Assembly (NCBI GenBank): GCA_025361935.1
Contig: JANYJB010000067.1
Location: 1 to 63,236, forward strand
Length of the DNA stretch: 63,236 bases
Source: Verrucomicrobiota bacterium
GTDB lineage: Bacteria > Verrucomicrobiota > Verrucomicrobiia > Opitutales > Opitutaceae
Reading direction: 5' to 3'
Part shown: piece by piece, positions 51,336 to 60,230 of the stretch
Layout of the letters: each line of letters starts with the position of its first letter
Position numbering within the stretch: the first letter of the stretch is position 1
The notes under the pieces: model-generated
What the model was told of the DNA's origin: nothing
What the model saw: only the letters and a program-made list of their open reading frames with translations
Database searches by the model: none
Position numbers and translations under genes: made by a program

Positions 51336-51896
51336 TCAATTGAGACTTGGGTCCTCCGGCTCGTTGGCGAGCAGCTTCCACTCGTGGTCAATTTGACCAA
51401 GCAGATCGCGCCAAAGTCGTTCGTCCGGCTTGTCATCCAACAGGTCTGCCACCAGCGGACTCACGACCCACGTGTTCTGCTTCATTTCGTTGTCCAACTG
51501 TCCGCCCGTCCAGCCGGCATGGCCGAGAAAGGCGCGCAGATAAACCCCCTCTTCCTGGCTCAGCTCAGTAGCTTTTTCCGGGTCGATGCCGAACATGAGC
51601 TGATAACCATCTTGCTCGGGATGCGGCCTCCATGCGCAAAGAATAACCTGAGTGGTCTGCACCGGCCCGCCCTCGAAAAGCGGCACCTGCGCAAGCGCGC
51701 CCAGCGCGAAGGCCGGATCCAGTTCGCCGAGGGATTTGCCCGCAGGGCGGTTTAGCACGACACCCATCGCACCGTCGGCATCGTGCGTCGAAAGTAACAC
51801 CACCGTGCGCCGGAAATGCGGATCCTTCAGCGCCGGGTGCGCCAGCAACAGCGAACCGGCGAGCACGGCGGAGGATTCGGGGCGGCGGGCGTTCAT
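51336..51896 (-). CDS. YqgE/AlgH family protein
   Basis: A 186-residue protein with the family pattern LAGSLLLAHPALKDPHFRRT near the N terminus, GAMGVVLNRPAGKSL, FEGGPVQTTQV and AFLGHAGWTGGQLDNE. Function is not established for this family (AlgH affects alginate expression in Pseudomonas by unclear means). ATG at 51896 is supported by homology to the usual start. Downstream of the dCMP deaminase gene by 20 bp. Confidence 0.9.
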   Translation of the reverse strand: MNARRPESSAVLAGSLLLAHPALKDPHFRRTVVLLSTHDADGAMGVVLNRPAGKSLGELDPAFALGALAQVPLFEGGPVQTTQVILCAWRPHPEQDGYQLMFGIDPEKATELSQEEGVYLRAFLGHAGWTGGQLDNEMKQNTWVVSPLVADLLDDKPDERLWRDLLGQIDHEWKLLANEPEDPSLN

Positions 51897-51916
51897 CGGA
51901 TGTCGGCGATGATTTT

Positions 51917-52390
51917 TCAAAGTTTGAGCACCTTGACCCCGGCATCCGTCAGCAGCGGCTCGACGAGCGGGTCGTTGTGGTAGTCGATGCGGTAGCGCAC
52001 CTCGGCGATCCCGGAGGCCGCCATGATCTTCGCACAGTTGATGCACGGAAAATGGGAAACGTAGGCGATGCCGCCCTCGACCGGGCTGCCTCGACGGGCG
52101 GCGTCGGCGATGGCGTTTTGCTCGGCGTGGACCGTCGCCTGCTCGTGGCCGTCGCGCAGCCGCGAGTGATGCGGCGTGCCCGGAAGAAAACCGTTGTAGC
52201 CGGCCGCGATAATGCGGTTCTTGCGGTCGCCTCCGCTCACGATGACGCAGCCCACGTGCAGGCGCTCGCAGGGCGAACGCGTGGCGATGAGCATGGTGGT
52301 CGCCATGAAATAATCGTCCCACGAGGGCCGTCCGGAAAATTGTTGGGTGGCTTGGGCGATCAGATCGACCGCGGAGCTCGTTTCGCTCAT
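51917..52390 (-). CDS. dCMP deaminase (ComEB-like cytidine/deoxycytidylate deaminase)
   Basis: A 157-residue zinc deaminase: the zinc motifs are TVHAEQNAI and FPCINCAKIM, and LHVGCVIVSGG is in the usual place. Such enzymes make dUMP from dCMP for thymidylate synthesis. The start MSETSSAVD was set by size; in-frame sequence upstream extends over a divergent gene. Divergent from the Nif3-like gene across 99 bp. Confidence 0.88.
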   Translation of the reverse strand: MSETSSAVDLIAQATQQFSGRPSWDDYFMATTMLIATRSPCERLHVGCVIVSGGDRKNRIIAAGYNGFLPGTPHHSRLRDGHEQATVHAEQNAIADAARRGSPVEGGIAYVSHFPCINCAKIMAASGIAEVRYRIDYHNDPLVEPLLTDAGVKVLKL

Positions 52391-52489
52391 GGACGCATCG
52401 GTAGCCCCCGCGTGGAAAAATGCCACACCGAATCGCTGCAAATTGATAAACGCTTGGCACCCGCCGCGTCTGCCTGCCACGTTGCCAGT

Positions 52490-53242
52490 ATGCCCACGCT
52501 TCAGGATCTCGTCACCTATTGCGACGAACGCACGCGCCGCGCCGCCTACAAGGACGCACCGGGCGCATTCAACGGTCTCCAAATCGCCAACAATGACCGC
52601 GTCACCAAAATCGGCGCCGCCGTGGATGCGGGTGTCGCGCCCTTCCAACAGGCGGTCGCCGCAGGCGTGGATTTCCTCATCGTTCATCACGGTGTGTATT
52701 GGGATATGCCCCGCCCGCTTATCGGCCCCGCCTACGACCGAGTCTCCACGCTCATGCGCGGCAACTGCGCGCTTTACTCGAATCACCTGCCGCTCGACGG
52801 CCATCCCGAATTGGGCAACAACGCCCTGCTCGCCCGCCAGCTCGGGCTCGCGCCCGACCGTCCGTTTCTCGTGCGCGACGGCGAAGCCATCGGACGCATC
52901 GCCAGCCGCAGCGGCCCGCGCGCCGCGTTGTGCGCCCAGTTGGAAAAACTTTACCCACGTGTCATCGCCATCGAATTCGGCAGCGACGCACCCGGCGCCG
53001 TCGCGTTTTGCAGCGGCAGCGGTAACAGCGCCGTCCCCGAGCTCCTGCCCGCCGGCGTGGACACGCTCGTCACCGGCGAGCTCCGCGAGGAATGGTTCAA
53101 CACCGCCCAGGAGCAGAAGTTGAACCTCTACCTCTGCGGACACTACGCCACCGAAGTCCACGGCGTGAAAGCTCTCGCCGCCGAGTTGAGCGCTAAGTTC
53201 GGTCTGCCTTGGGAATTCATCGCCACGGACAATCCGCTGTAG
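52490..53242 (+). CDS. Nif3-like dinuclear metal protein
   Basis: A 250-residue protein of the NIF3/YbgI family with metal-binding residues in LIVHHGVYWDMP, ALYSNHLPLDGHPELGNN and the C-terminal CGHYATEVHGV. The family forms hexameric rings, and its role is debated (a GTP cyclohydrolase I type 2 label is old and unsupported). ATG at 52490 follows a region with no clear Shine-Dalgarno. Confidence 0.88.
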   Translation: MPTLQDLVTYCDERTRRAAYKDAPGAFNGLQIANNDRVTKIGAAVDAGVAPFQQAVAAGVDFLIVHHGVYWDMPRPLIGPAYDRVSTLMRGNCALYSNHLPLDGHPELGNNALLARQLGLAPDRPFLVRDGEAIGRIASRSGPRAALCAQLEKLYPRVIAIEFGSDAPGAVAFCSGSGNSAVPELLPAGVDTLVTGELREEWFNTAQEQKLNLYLCGHYATEVHGVKALAAELSAKFGLPWEFIATDNPL

Positions 53243-53288
53243 GCGTTGCCCCCGTTGACCTTGGTCGGAGCGCGTGCATCCTTGATGG

Positions 53289-53939
53289 GTGCAACGCCGA
53301 CTTGTTCCCGAGCTGCTCGACTCGCTCCCACCCGACCACCCCGACGCACTTCACAGCCGCCGTGACCTGCGCGTGATCAACCGCGTGATGGGCAACGCAC
53401 CGTGGTTCCGCGCGGCCCTCGCCTCTCGCGTGCGGCCTGGCGAGCGTGTGCTCGAACTCGGCTCCGGCACCGGCGAACTCGCCGCAGGTCTTCGGCCCGT
53501 CGCGCCGTTGTTCGACAGCATCGACCGCGTGCCGCGTCCGCCTGCATGGCCCTCCGACGCCCGCTGGCATCAGGCCGACATCCAAGTCTTCACCGGCTGG
53601 AACGACTACCCTGTGGTCATCGGCAATCTCATCCTCCACCACTTTGACGACACCGCCCTTCGCGCTCTCGGCAACGCCATCAGCCCCCGCGCTCGCCTGC
53701 TTATTTTTTCGGAACCCACGCGCAAACGCCTCAACCAATGCCTCTGGAACGTCGCCGCCCCGCTCGGCGGCGCAAACCACGTCACCCGCCACGACGGTCG
53801 CGTAAGCATCGCCGCCGGTTTTCTCCATGATGAACTGCCGCGCATCCTCGGTCTCGATCCCGCGCTCTGGCGATGGCGCATCACCAACAGTTGGCTGGGC
53901 GCGTATCGCCTGATCGCCGAACGTCGTGAGCGCCCATGA
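53289..53939 (+). CDS. Class I SAM methyltransferase of the polyketide cluster
   Basis: A 216-residue methyltransferase. Motif I is VLELGSGTGELAAGL, followed by NLILHHFDDTALRAL (the ILHHF pattern of UbiE/COQ5-like and small-molecule methyltransferases). GTG start at 53289; no ATG in frame fits. Stop overlaps the FAD gene by ATGA. Together with the FAD and type III PKS genes it recalls srsB in the alkylquinone cluster, so methylation of a phenolic lipid is likely but inferred. Confidence 0.82.
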   Translation: MQRRLVPELLDSLPPDHPDALHSRRDLRVINRVMGNAPWFRAALASRVRPGERVLELGSGTGELAAGLRPVAPLFDSIDRVPRPPAWPSDARWHQADIQVFTGWNDYPVVIGNLILHHFDDTALRALGNAISPRARLLIFSEPTRKRLNQCLWNVAAPLGGANHVTRHDGRVSIAAGFLHDELPRILGLDPALWRWRITNSWLGAYRLIAERRERP

Positions 53940-54967
53940 CCAACGCATCATTACAACCCGTTGAAATCATCGGCGGCGGACTCGCCGGACTATCGCTCGG
54001 CCTCGCCATGCGCCGCGCCAACGTGCCGGTTACCATCATCGAGGCTGGGGCCTATCCTCGTCATCGCGTCTGCGGAGAGTTCATCACCGGCCTCGCATCT
54101 TCAACAATCGAACGCCTCGGTCTCACTCCTTTCCTCGCGGACGCCCTCCACCATCGCGAAGTCGCCTGGTTCCGGCACGACCAGCCACTCCGCCGTCAGA
54201 CGTTGCCCCATCCCGCTCTCGCCATCAGCCGTCACACGCTCGACGAACGTCTTGCCTCCGCCTTCGTCTCAGCAGGCGGAAACCTGAAAACACAAACGCG
54301 GGCCGACCTCACCGATACCCGCGCCGGTCGTGTTTTCGCTGCCGGCCGCCGGCCTGATCGTCCGGAATGGATCGGCCTGAAATGCCACGCGCTCGACCTG
54401 CCGTTGAACGCCGAGTTGGAACTTCACCTCGGCGACCACGCCTACATCGGTCTCTGCGCGGTCGGCGACGGCCGCGTCAACGTCTCCGGTCTTTTCCGTC
54501 AGCGCGAGGGCCTTGCTGTTTCGCGAGAGACCGCCTTGGGTGCTTACCTGCGCGCTGCCGGTCTCGCCGCGCTCGCCGACCGCCTCGCCGGCATCACGGT
54601 TGATCCCGAATCGTTTTCCGCCGTTGCCGGACTCGGTTTCTCAAAACCATCCGCACAAACAAACCGCCTGATCATCGGAGACGCCTACGCGATGATTCCG
54701 CCGTTCACCGGACACGGCATGGCGATGGCGTTTCAAAGCGCGGAGCAGGCCCTCGATCCTCTGCTCGTCTGGTCACGCGGCGAAGCCTCATGGGACACCA
54801 CCGTCCGCACGGTGCAGCACCGCCTGCGCGCCCTTTTCCGCGCGAGACTCGCGTCCGCCGCGATGCTTCATCCGTTCCTTCTTAAACCCGCCGCCCAGCG
54901 CTGGCTCGCGACCGCCAGCCGGCTCGGCGTTCTCCCCGTCGGCCCGCTTTACCGCGCCACCCACTAG
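53936..54967 (+). CDS. FAD-dependent oxidoreductase (hydroxylase/reductase type)
   Basis: A 343-residue flavoprotein with an N-terminal dinucleotide-binding IIGGGLAGLSLGLAMRR, PRHRVCGEFITG (the CGE variant seen in geranylgeranyl reductase- and halogenase-like FAD enzymes) and the second FAD motif LIIGDAYAMIPPFTGHGM. Between a methyltransferase and a type III PKS it may hydroxylate a resorcinol ring to a quinone, or reduce prenyl chains; the sequence alone does not decide. Confidence 0.85.
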   Translation: MTNASLQPVEIIGGGLAGLSLGLAMRRANVPVTIIEAGAYPRHRVCGEFITGLASSTIERLGLTPFLADALHHREVAWFRHDQPLRRQTLPHPALAISRHTLDERLASAFVSAGGNLKTQTRADLTDTRAGRVFAAGRRPDRPEWIGLKCHALDLPLNAELELHLGDHAYIGLCAVGDGRVNVSGLFRQREGLAVSRETALGAYLRAAGLAALADRLAGITVDPESFSAVAGLGFSKPSAQTNRLIIGDAYAMIPPFTGHGMAMAFQSAEQALDPLLVWSRGEASWDTTVRTVQHRLRALFRARLASAAMLHPFLLKPAAQRWLATASRLGVLPVGPLYRATH

Positions 54968-54981
54968 CCCGCCTCCCGCTC

Positions 54982-56034
54982 ATGTATCTCCACGCCCTCG
55001 CCACCGCCACACCGCCCACGGTGTTAACCCAGGCTCAATGCCATGAACTCCTGGCCGCCTCCGACGTGCGCACACGGTTGAACCGACGCTCCCTGCTTAC
55101 TTTGCAGGCCGTCCTGCGTGGCGACAGCGGCATCGCCACGCGACATTTCGCAAGCACGCCCGTCGAACGCGTGTTCGATTTTACGCCAGACGAACTCAAC
55201 GAAACTTTCCGCCGCGAAGCCCCCTCCCTCGGTGGCCGCGCACTTACGGATGCTCTCGCCAAAGCCGGCATCCGCGCCGACGAACTCGACGCGCTCATCG
55301 TCTGCACTTGCACCGGTTATCTCTGCCCCGGCGTGTCGAGCTACATCGCCGAGCAACTCGGCCTCCGCGCCAACGCCTTCCTCCAAGATTTGGTCGGCCT
55401 AGGTTGCGGCGCGGCCATCCCGGCTCTTCGCGCAGTCGAGGCGGTGCTCGCCGCGCAACCTACCGCGACGGTCGCCTGCGTCGCGGTGGAAATTTGTTCC
55501 GCCGCCTTCTATCTCGACGACGATTCCGGCGTCCTCATCAGCGCATGCCTTTTCAGCGACGGCGCCGCCGCCACGATCTGGAAAAACACCCCCGGCCCCA
55601 CCGGCCTGCGCGCCCACGGCTTCAACACCCTCCACGTCCCAGCTGAGCGTGACAAACTCCGCTTCGAGATGCGCGACGGCAAATTGCGCAACCGCCTCGA
55701 TTCCACCGTGCCATCGCTCGCCGCCGTAGCCGTTAGCCACCTCTTCAACTCCGAACCGGCACAGTCATCGCCCGTCCGCCGCATCATTGCCCACCCCGGC
55801 GGTCGCGATGTGCTGGACGCTCTCGAAGCCGCATTGCCCGGCTACTCGCTTGACGCCAGCCGCCGCGTGCTGCGCGACCACGGCAACATGAGCAGCCCCT
55901 CCGTTCTCTTCGCACTTGAAGAAGCTCTCCGCAAAAACCGCCCCGAAATCGACAACGACTGGTGGCTCGTCAGCTTCGGCGCAGGCTTTAGTGCGCATAG
56001 TTGCCGCCTCGGTGTCGCGCGAAAGAAGGCGTGA
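54982..56034 (+). CDS. Type III polyketide synthase (chalcone/stilbene synthase family)
   Basis: A 350-residue enzyme with the Cys-His-Asn triad of the family: Cys142 in DLVGLGCGAAIP, His271 in IIAHPGGRDVL and Asn302 in DHGNMSSPS. C-terminal GFSAHSC also fits. Extends an acyl-CoA with malonyl units and cyclises it, commonly to alkylresorcinols or alkylpyrones in bacteria. Starter-unit pocket cannot be read by eye. 14 bp after the FAD gene. Confidence 0.93.
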   Translation: MYLHALATATPPTVLTQAQCHELLAASDVRTRLNRRSLLTLQAVLRGDSGIATRHFASTPVERVFDFTPDELNETFRREAPSLGGRALTDALAKAGIRADELDALIVCTCTGYLCPGVSSYIAEQLGLRANAFLQDLVGLGCGAAIPALRAVEAVLAAQPTATVACVAVEICSAAFYLDDDSGVLISACLFSDGAAATIWKNTPGPTGLRAHGFNTLHVPAERDKLRFEMRDGKLRNRLDSTVPSLAAVAVSHLFNSEPAQSSPVRRIIAHPGGRDVLDALEAALPGYSLDASRRVLRDHGNMSSPSVLFALEEALRKNRPEIDNDWWLVSFGAGFSAHSCRLGVARKKA

Positions 56035-56073
56035 CGCCCCGCCGCGTTGTCCTGTAAAGCCTTATTCATACCG

Positions 56074-56502
56074 ATGAAAACCATCGCCATCCTCAACGGC
56101 CCCAACCTCGACCGCCTCGGCAAACGTGAACCCGAAATCTACGGGCACACCACCCTCGCCGACCTCGAAGCCTCCCTGTGCGCCGAGTTCGGTTCATCGG
56201 CGAAGCTCGATTTCTTCCAGTCCAACCACGAAGGCGTCCTCATCGACAAAATCGCCGCGCTCGCCGACGCGAAAATCGACGGCCTCGTGATCAACGGCGG
56301 CGCCTTCACCCACACCAGCGTGGCCCTGCGCGACGCTCTCGCCGGTGCCCACATTCCGACGGTCGAGGTCCACATTTCCAACCTCTACAAGCGCGAAGAG
56401 TTCCGCCATGTCTCGCTAACCGCGCCCATCGCCGTCGCCGTGATCACCGGGCTCGGGCTAGAAGGTTACTTTGCGGCCATCCGTTACTTTTTGAAAAAGT
56501 GA
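56074..56502 (+). CDS. aroQ: 3-dehydroquinate dehydratase, type II
   Basis: Shikimate pathway enzyme converting 3-dehydroquinate to 3-dehydroshikimate. The 142-residue protein has [17 protein letters not shown] with the active-site Arg and Tyr, [13 protein letters not shown] (usually INPG or INAG) and [18 protein letters not shown] at 56074 gives the normal length. It overlaps the NusG-like gene by GTGA. 39 bp after the PKS gene, so it may or may not be in the same transcript. Confidence 0.93.
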   Translation: MKTIAILNGPNLDRLGKREPEIYGHTTLADLEASLCAEFGSSAKLDFFQSNHEGVLIDKIAALADAKIDGLVINGGAFTHTSVALRDALAGAHIPTVEVHISNLYKREEFRHVSLTAPIAVAVITGLGLEGYFAAIRYFLKK

Positions 56503-57011
56503 CCTTCGTTCCCGCCACCGCCGCGGATGCGCGTTGGTTCGTCTGTCACACGAAACCGCGTTGCGAAAAAAAATTTTCTGCCCTGCTCAAGGCTGAGGGC
56601 TTTGAACACTACCTTCCGCTTGTCACGAGCGTGAAGCGCTACGGCAAGTCCACGAAGCGTTTCACCAAACCGCTTTTCCCCGGCTACGTTTTCGCCCGCA
56701 TCGTTCTCGGCGACAAACCGCGCATCTATCAGCAAGATCTCCTCGCGCGCGCCATCCCCGTCGAGCACGAGGCGTTATTTGTCCGTCAGCTTGAAGACGT
56801 TCGCACCATCGTCGCCTCCGGCCTCGAACTCACCGTCCGCCCGCTCATGAAACGCGGCACCCGCGTGCGCGTCAGCAGCGGCCCGCTTTGGGGACTCGAA
56901 GGCGTCGTGGACGATCCGGCCAACCCGCAGGGCATCGTCCTTTCCGTGGACGTCCTTCAACAGGGGCTACTCGTCAAGATGCCCTTGGAGAGTCTGGAAA
57001 TCCTGCCGTAG
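56499..57011 (+). CDS. NusG-family transcription antiterminator (RfaH/UpxY-like paralogue)
   Basis: A 170-residue protein with an NGN domain ([33 protein letters not shown]) and a C-terminal KOW segment ([20 protein letters not shown]). The sequence is closer to the specialised NusG paralogues that raise expression of long polysaccharide or secondary-metabolite operons than to housekeeping NusG, which sits next to secE and rpl genes. GTG start overlaps the aroQ stop. It could act on the two long glycan operons here. Confidence 0.82.
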   Translation: MTFVPATAADARWFVCHTKPRCEKKFSALLKAEGFEHYLPLVTSVKRYGKSTKRFTKPLFPGYVFARIVLGDKPRIYQQDLLARAIPVEHEALFVRQLEDVRTIVASGLELTVRPLMKRGTRVRVSSGPLWGLEGVVDDPANPQGIVLSVDVLQQGLLVKMPLESLEILP

Positions 57012-57548
57012 TTAGTGCTTCAGCGCGAGCAGCCAGACCTGATGGATGCCGTGCAAAGTCGCACAGGACACCAGCGCCGCCGCCGTGTCGTCAACCGCCA
57101 CGCCCCAACCCGCAGGTAAATCCTGAAGTTTGCTGATGCCAAACGGCTTCGTAATGTCAAAGAGCCGGAACAGTGCGAAGCCCGCTAAAAACACCGACCA
57201 GGGCATCGCCCAGCCCGGCACCACGTCGCCGAACGACTGCCAGCCGAGAAAGCACAATGGAATCGCTACAAACTCATCCAGCACGACTTCGCCGGGATCA
57301 CGCTTGCCAAGCCGGAACTCCGCCTCGCCGCACATCGCCACCGCGAAATACAGGCTGATCGCGCTGAACAGCAGATTTTCCCACGCATTCAACTGCCAGA
57401 AAAACACCGTAAAATACAAAAGACCTGCCACCGATCCCCACGTGCCCGGCGCATAACGCGCCCGCCCGACCGGACCCACGCGCGCGATGGAGATCACCAT
57501 TTCCGACGGCAGAAAGCGCGGCCAAATCGGTTGACGCAGCGTGATCAT
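57012..57548 (-). CDS. pgpA: Phosphatidylglycerophosphatase A
   Basis: Dephosphorylates phosphatidylglycerol phosphate in lipid synthesis. The 178-residue membrane protein shows YAPGTWGSVAGLL, ALVVIALDEF-like VVLDEFVAIPLCFL, and GWGVAVDDTAAAL, the PgpA motifs, plus hydrophobic helices. Overlaps pgsA by ATGA, fitting the pathway order. Convergent with the NusG-like gene without intergenic DNA. Confidence 0.93.
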   Translation of the reverse strand: MITLRQPIWPRFLPSEMVISIARVGPVGRARYAPGTWGSVAGLLYFTVFFWQLNAWENLLFSAISLYFAVAMCGEAEFRLGKRDPGEVVLDEFVAIPLCFLGWQSFGDVVPGWAMPWSVFLAGFALFRLFDITKPFGISKLQDLPAGWGVAVDDTAAALVSCATLHGIHQVWLLALKH

Positions 57549-58132
57549 GTCTGCTCGTCAAAAACGACCGCTCTGTATTTCACGAGATAATCCCAGCCGG
57601 AACGGACAGTGAAATACATGCCAAGAACAAACAGGCCCAGACCCGTGTAATGAATGTAACTTCCGTAGGGAGCGATCTCCAGGTGAAGCCAGTAGGCCAG
57701 ATCCGTCTGAAGCATGGGGGCGAACAGCAAAAAACCCACCGCGATTAGCTGCGTGAGAGTCTTCGTTTTGCCACCGCGCTCGGCCGCCACCACGACACCC
57801 TTTGCCGCCGCCATCATGCGCATGCCCGAAATGAGAAATTCGCGACAGAGCACGATCAGCACCCAGTAAACAGGCAGCGTTCCCAGCTCCACAAAAGCGA
57901 TCATGATGCCGATCACAAAAATCTTGTCGGTAAGCGCGTCCATGAACTTACCGAAGGTCGAGATGAGCTTTTTTTTGCGCGCAATGTAGCCGTCCAGCCA
58001 GTCACCCACCGCCGCAAGTATGAATAACCCGAACGCCAGCGTCGCCGCCCCCGGCCATCCTTGATACATCAGCCACACCACCAAAAACATCAGCGGGATG
58101 CGCGAAATGGTGATGCGGTTCGGTAGGTTCAT
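57545..58132 (-). CDS. pgsA: CDP-diacylglycerol--glycerol-3-phosphate 3-phosphatidyltransferase
   Basis: Makes phosphatidylglycerol phosphate. The 195-residue integral membrane protein carries the CDP-alcohol phosphotransferase signature D-x2-D-G-x2-A-R-x8-G-x3-D-x3-D: GDWLDGYIARKKK followed by FGKFMDALTDK. ATG at 58132 was chosen (MNLPNRITISR); in-frame sequence upstream is not conserved. First gene of the pgsA-pgpA pair; divergent from coaD. Confidence 0.93.
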   Translation of the reverse strand: MNLPNRITISRIPLMFLVVWLMYQGWPGAATLAFGLFILAAVGDWLDGYIARKKKLISTFGKFMDALTDKIFVIGIMIAFVELGTLPVYWVLIVLCREFLISGMRMMAAAKGVVVAAERGGKTKTLTQLIAVGFLLFAPMLQTDLAYWLHLEIAPYGSYIHYTGLGLFVLGMYFTVRSGWDYLVKYRAVVFDEQT

Positions 58133-58242
58133 ATCAGCTCGTAAGACGCCGACGAGAGAACGCGGTTTCCGCAAAGGCAACCCTCGAAAAGTGACATTTG
58201 GTTCTCGCCCCGATGCTACGTCCGCCAATGCTCATAATGCTT

Positions 58243-58722
58243 ATGCGCCACTGCATTTATCCCGGCACGTTCGACCCCATCACCTACGGACACCTCGATG
58301 TTCTGGGCCGCGCGGCAAAACTTTTTGACCGCGTCACCGTCGCCATCGCCCACAACCCGGGTAAAAACCCGGCGTTTTCACCCGAGCAGCGCCTCGCGCT
58401 CGTGCAGGCCAACATCTCCGAATACCCGCACGTGACCGCGACGATCTTTGACGGCCTGCTGGTCGAGTTTGCCGTCGCGCAGAAAGCCGATGCGATTATC
58501 CGCGGGCTGCGCGCCCTTTCCGACTTCGAGTTTGAGTTCAACATGGCGCTTATGAACCGCCATCTGGAACCACGCATCGAAACGCTGTTCGTCATGCCCA
58601 ACGAGCAGTTCAGCTACACCAGTTCATCGCTCGTCAAACAAGTCGCTCGTTACGGCGGGGACATAGCCCACTTCGTCCCGGCCAACGTCGCTTCCGCCCT
58701 CAAGTCGGCCTTCGCCAAATAA
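58243..58722 (+). CDS. coaD: Phosphopantetheine adenylyltransferase
   Basis: Adds AMP to 4'-phosphopantetheine in coenzyme A synthesis. The 159-residue protein has the T/HxGH motif in YPGTFDPITYGHLDVL and the IIRGLRALSDFEFEF and SYTSSSLVKQVA signatures. ATG at 58243 gives the family length; several upstream ATGs exist. Confidence 0.95.
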   Translation: MRHCIYPGTFDPITYGHLDVLGRAAKLFDRVTVAIAHNPGKNPAFSPEQRLALVQANISEYPHVTATIFDGLLVEFAVAQKADAIIRGLRALSDFEFEFNMALMNRHLEPRIETLFVMPNEQFSYTSSSLVKQVARYGGDIAHFVPANVASALKSAFAK

Positions 58723-58837
58723 GTTGGCGCTCCCTGCGCACCGCCAATCCTGGCATGCGCAAAACCCGTTTGTAACCAAAACTTTCCCGCAACGTCTGGC
58801 TTTTTCCCGCGATTGCGCTCCTCTTGTTTTCTTCTCC

Positions 58838-60214
58838 ATGTCTAAAGCAGGCTTTTCGACCCTCTGGCTGATTATCGTTTTGGCCGTTATCGCCATCGGC
58901 GGCGGCTATTTTTATTGGGTGAAAAACTCATCTCCGGCTCCGGAGTGGATCACCGTGACTGTCTCGCGCGGGGAAATCATCCAGTCCGTTACGGCCACCG
59001 GCGACCTCCAGCCTGTGACAACGGTTGATGTCAGTTCCCAGATATCGGGACTGATCAGGGAGGTTCACGTTGATTATAATTCCGTCGTCAAAAAAGGCGA
59101 CCTCCTCGCCCGCATCGATCCGGCCACATACGATTCAAAGTTGAACCAAGCCCAGGCCCAGCTCGCCAACACCGAGGCCAACTACCGTCTCGTCAAAATC
59201 AACACCGAGCGCACCCGCACCTTGAGGGCACAAAATCTGGTTTCCCAGCAGGAGCTCGATCAGGCCGAGGCGCTCCTCGCCCAAGCCGAGGCCCAGAGCA
59301 AAATACAGCAGGCTCTGGTTGATAACGCCAAAGTCGATCTGTCCCGATGCGACATCTTCTCTCCCATCGACGGCATCGTCCTCGACCGCTTGACCGACGT
59401 AGGCAAGACCGTCGCCGCCAGCCTGAACGCGCCCACTCTTTTCACCATCGCCAACGACCTCGCCAAAATGCAAATCGACGCCTCCGTCTCGGAGGCCGAC
59501 ATCGGCGTCGTCGAGGATGCGCAAACCGTCAATTTCACCGTTGATGCATTCCCCTCCCAGCAATTTCACGGCGTAGTCGCGCAGATCCGCAACTCCCCCA
59601 AGACACAGCAAAACGTCGTCGTTTACTCTACTATCATCAACGTCAACAACGCCGACCAGAAGCTCAAACCCGGCATGACCGCCAACGTCTCCATAGTCGT
59701 GGCGCGCCGTCCAAACGTCCTCCTTCTTGCCAATGCCGCCCTGCGCGTTCGCATCCCCGCAGGCATCACTGTAAAATCAGCCGGCACGGCGGACGGCAAA
59801 TCGGCTGACGGGAAACAGCCACTCACCGAACAGCAAATCCGCAAAGTCCGTCGTGACCTCATGGCCGAGGCGGGCTTCACGCCGGGCTCCGGCCCTCCCT
59901 CCCCCGAAATCCTCGCCAAAGTCCAGCAACTGGCCAAGGAACGCGGCATCGAACTCCCCGCGTATGGCAGCCGGGGCACCGGCGGCCCAACCGTCACCCG
60001 CACGATCTACAAGCTCATCGATCCGAATCCCGACAAGCCCGTCCTTGAAGCCACCACCGTAAAGCTTGGCATCAGCGACGGCGCAAACACCGAGGTTCTT
60101 GACGGCCTCAACGACGGCGACCTCGTCATCACCAGCATAAATATCCCGGGAACCAAGCCCGCCGGTGCCGCGAGTCCGTTCGGCAGCCCCGGTGGTTTTG
60201 GCGTCCGTCACTGA
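58838..60214 (+). CDS. MacA-like periplasmic adaptor (RND/HlyD-type membrane fusion protein)
   Basis: A 458-residue protein. One N-terminal hydrophobic segment (about 7-28), then a lipoyl-like hairpin with ITVTVSRGEIIQSVTATGDL, a coiled-coil segment (about 100-180) and a beta-barrel region. An unusual roughly 70-residue insertion near residues 320-390 (KSADGKQPLTEQQIRKVRR and then SGPPSPEILAKVQQLAKERG) separates the last beta-strands. Partner of the ABC genes that follow. No TolC-like gene in the window. Confidence 0.88.
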   Translation: MSKAGFSTLWLIIVLAVIAIGGGYFYWVKNSSPAPEWITVTVSRGEIIQSVTATGDLQPVTTVDVSSQISGLIREVHVDYNSVVKKGDLLARIDPATYDSKLNQAQAQLANTEANYRLVKINTERTRTLRAQNLVSQQELDQAEALLAQAEAQSKIQQALVDNAKVDLSRCDIFSPIDGIVLDRLTDVGKTVAASLNAPTLFTIANDLAKMQIDASVSEADIGVVEDAQTVNFTVDAFPSQQFHGVVAQIRNSPKTQQNVVVYSTIINVNNADQKLKPGMTANVSIVVARRPNVLLLANAALRVRIPAGITVKSAGTADGKSADGKQPLTEQQIRKVRRDLMAEAGFTPGSGPPSPEILAKVQQLAKERGIELPAYGSRGTGGPTVTRTIYKLIDPNPDKPVLEATTVKLGISDGANTEVLDGLNDGDLVITSINIPGTKPAGAASPFGSPGGFGVRH

Positions 60215-60230
60215 TTCATCCGCGTCAAAT

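Noticed and set aside
58713-58747. Terminator after coaD
   Set aside because: CGCCAA/TTGGCG arms can form two alternative 6-bp hairpins but there is no T run; not strong enough to list.
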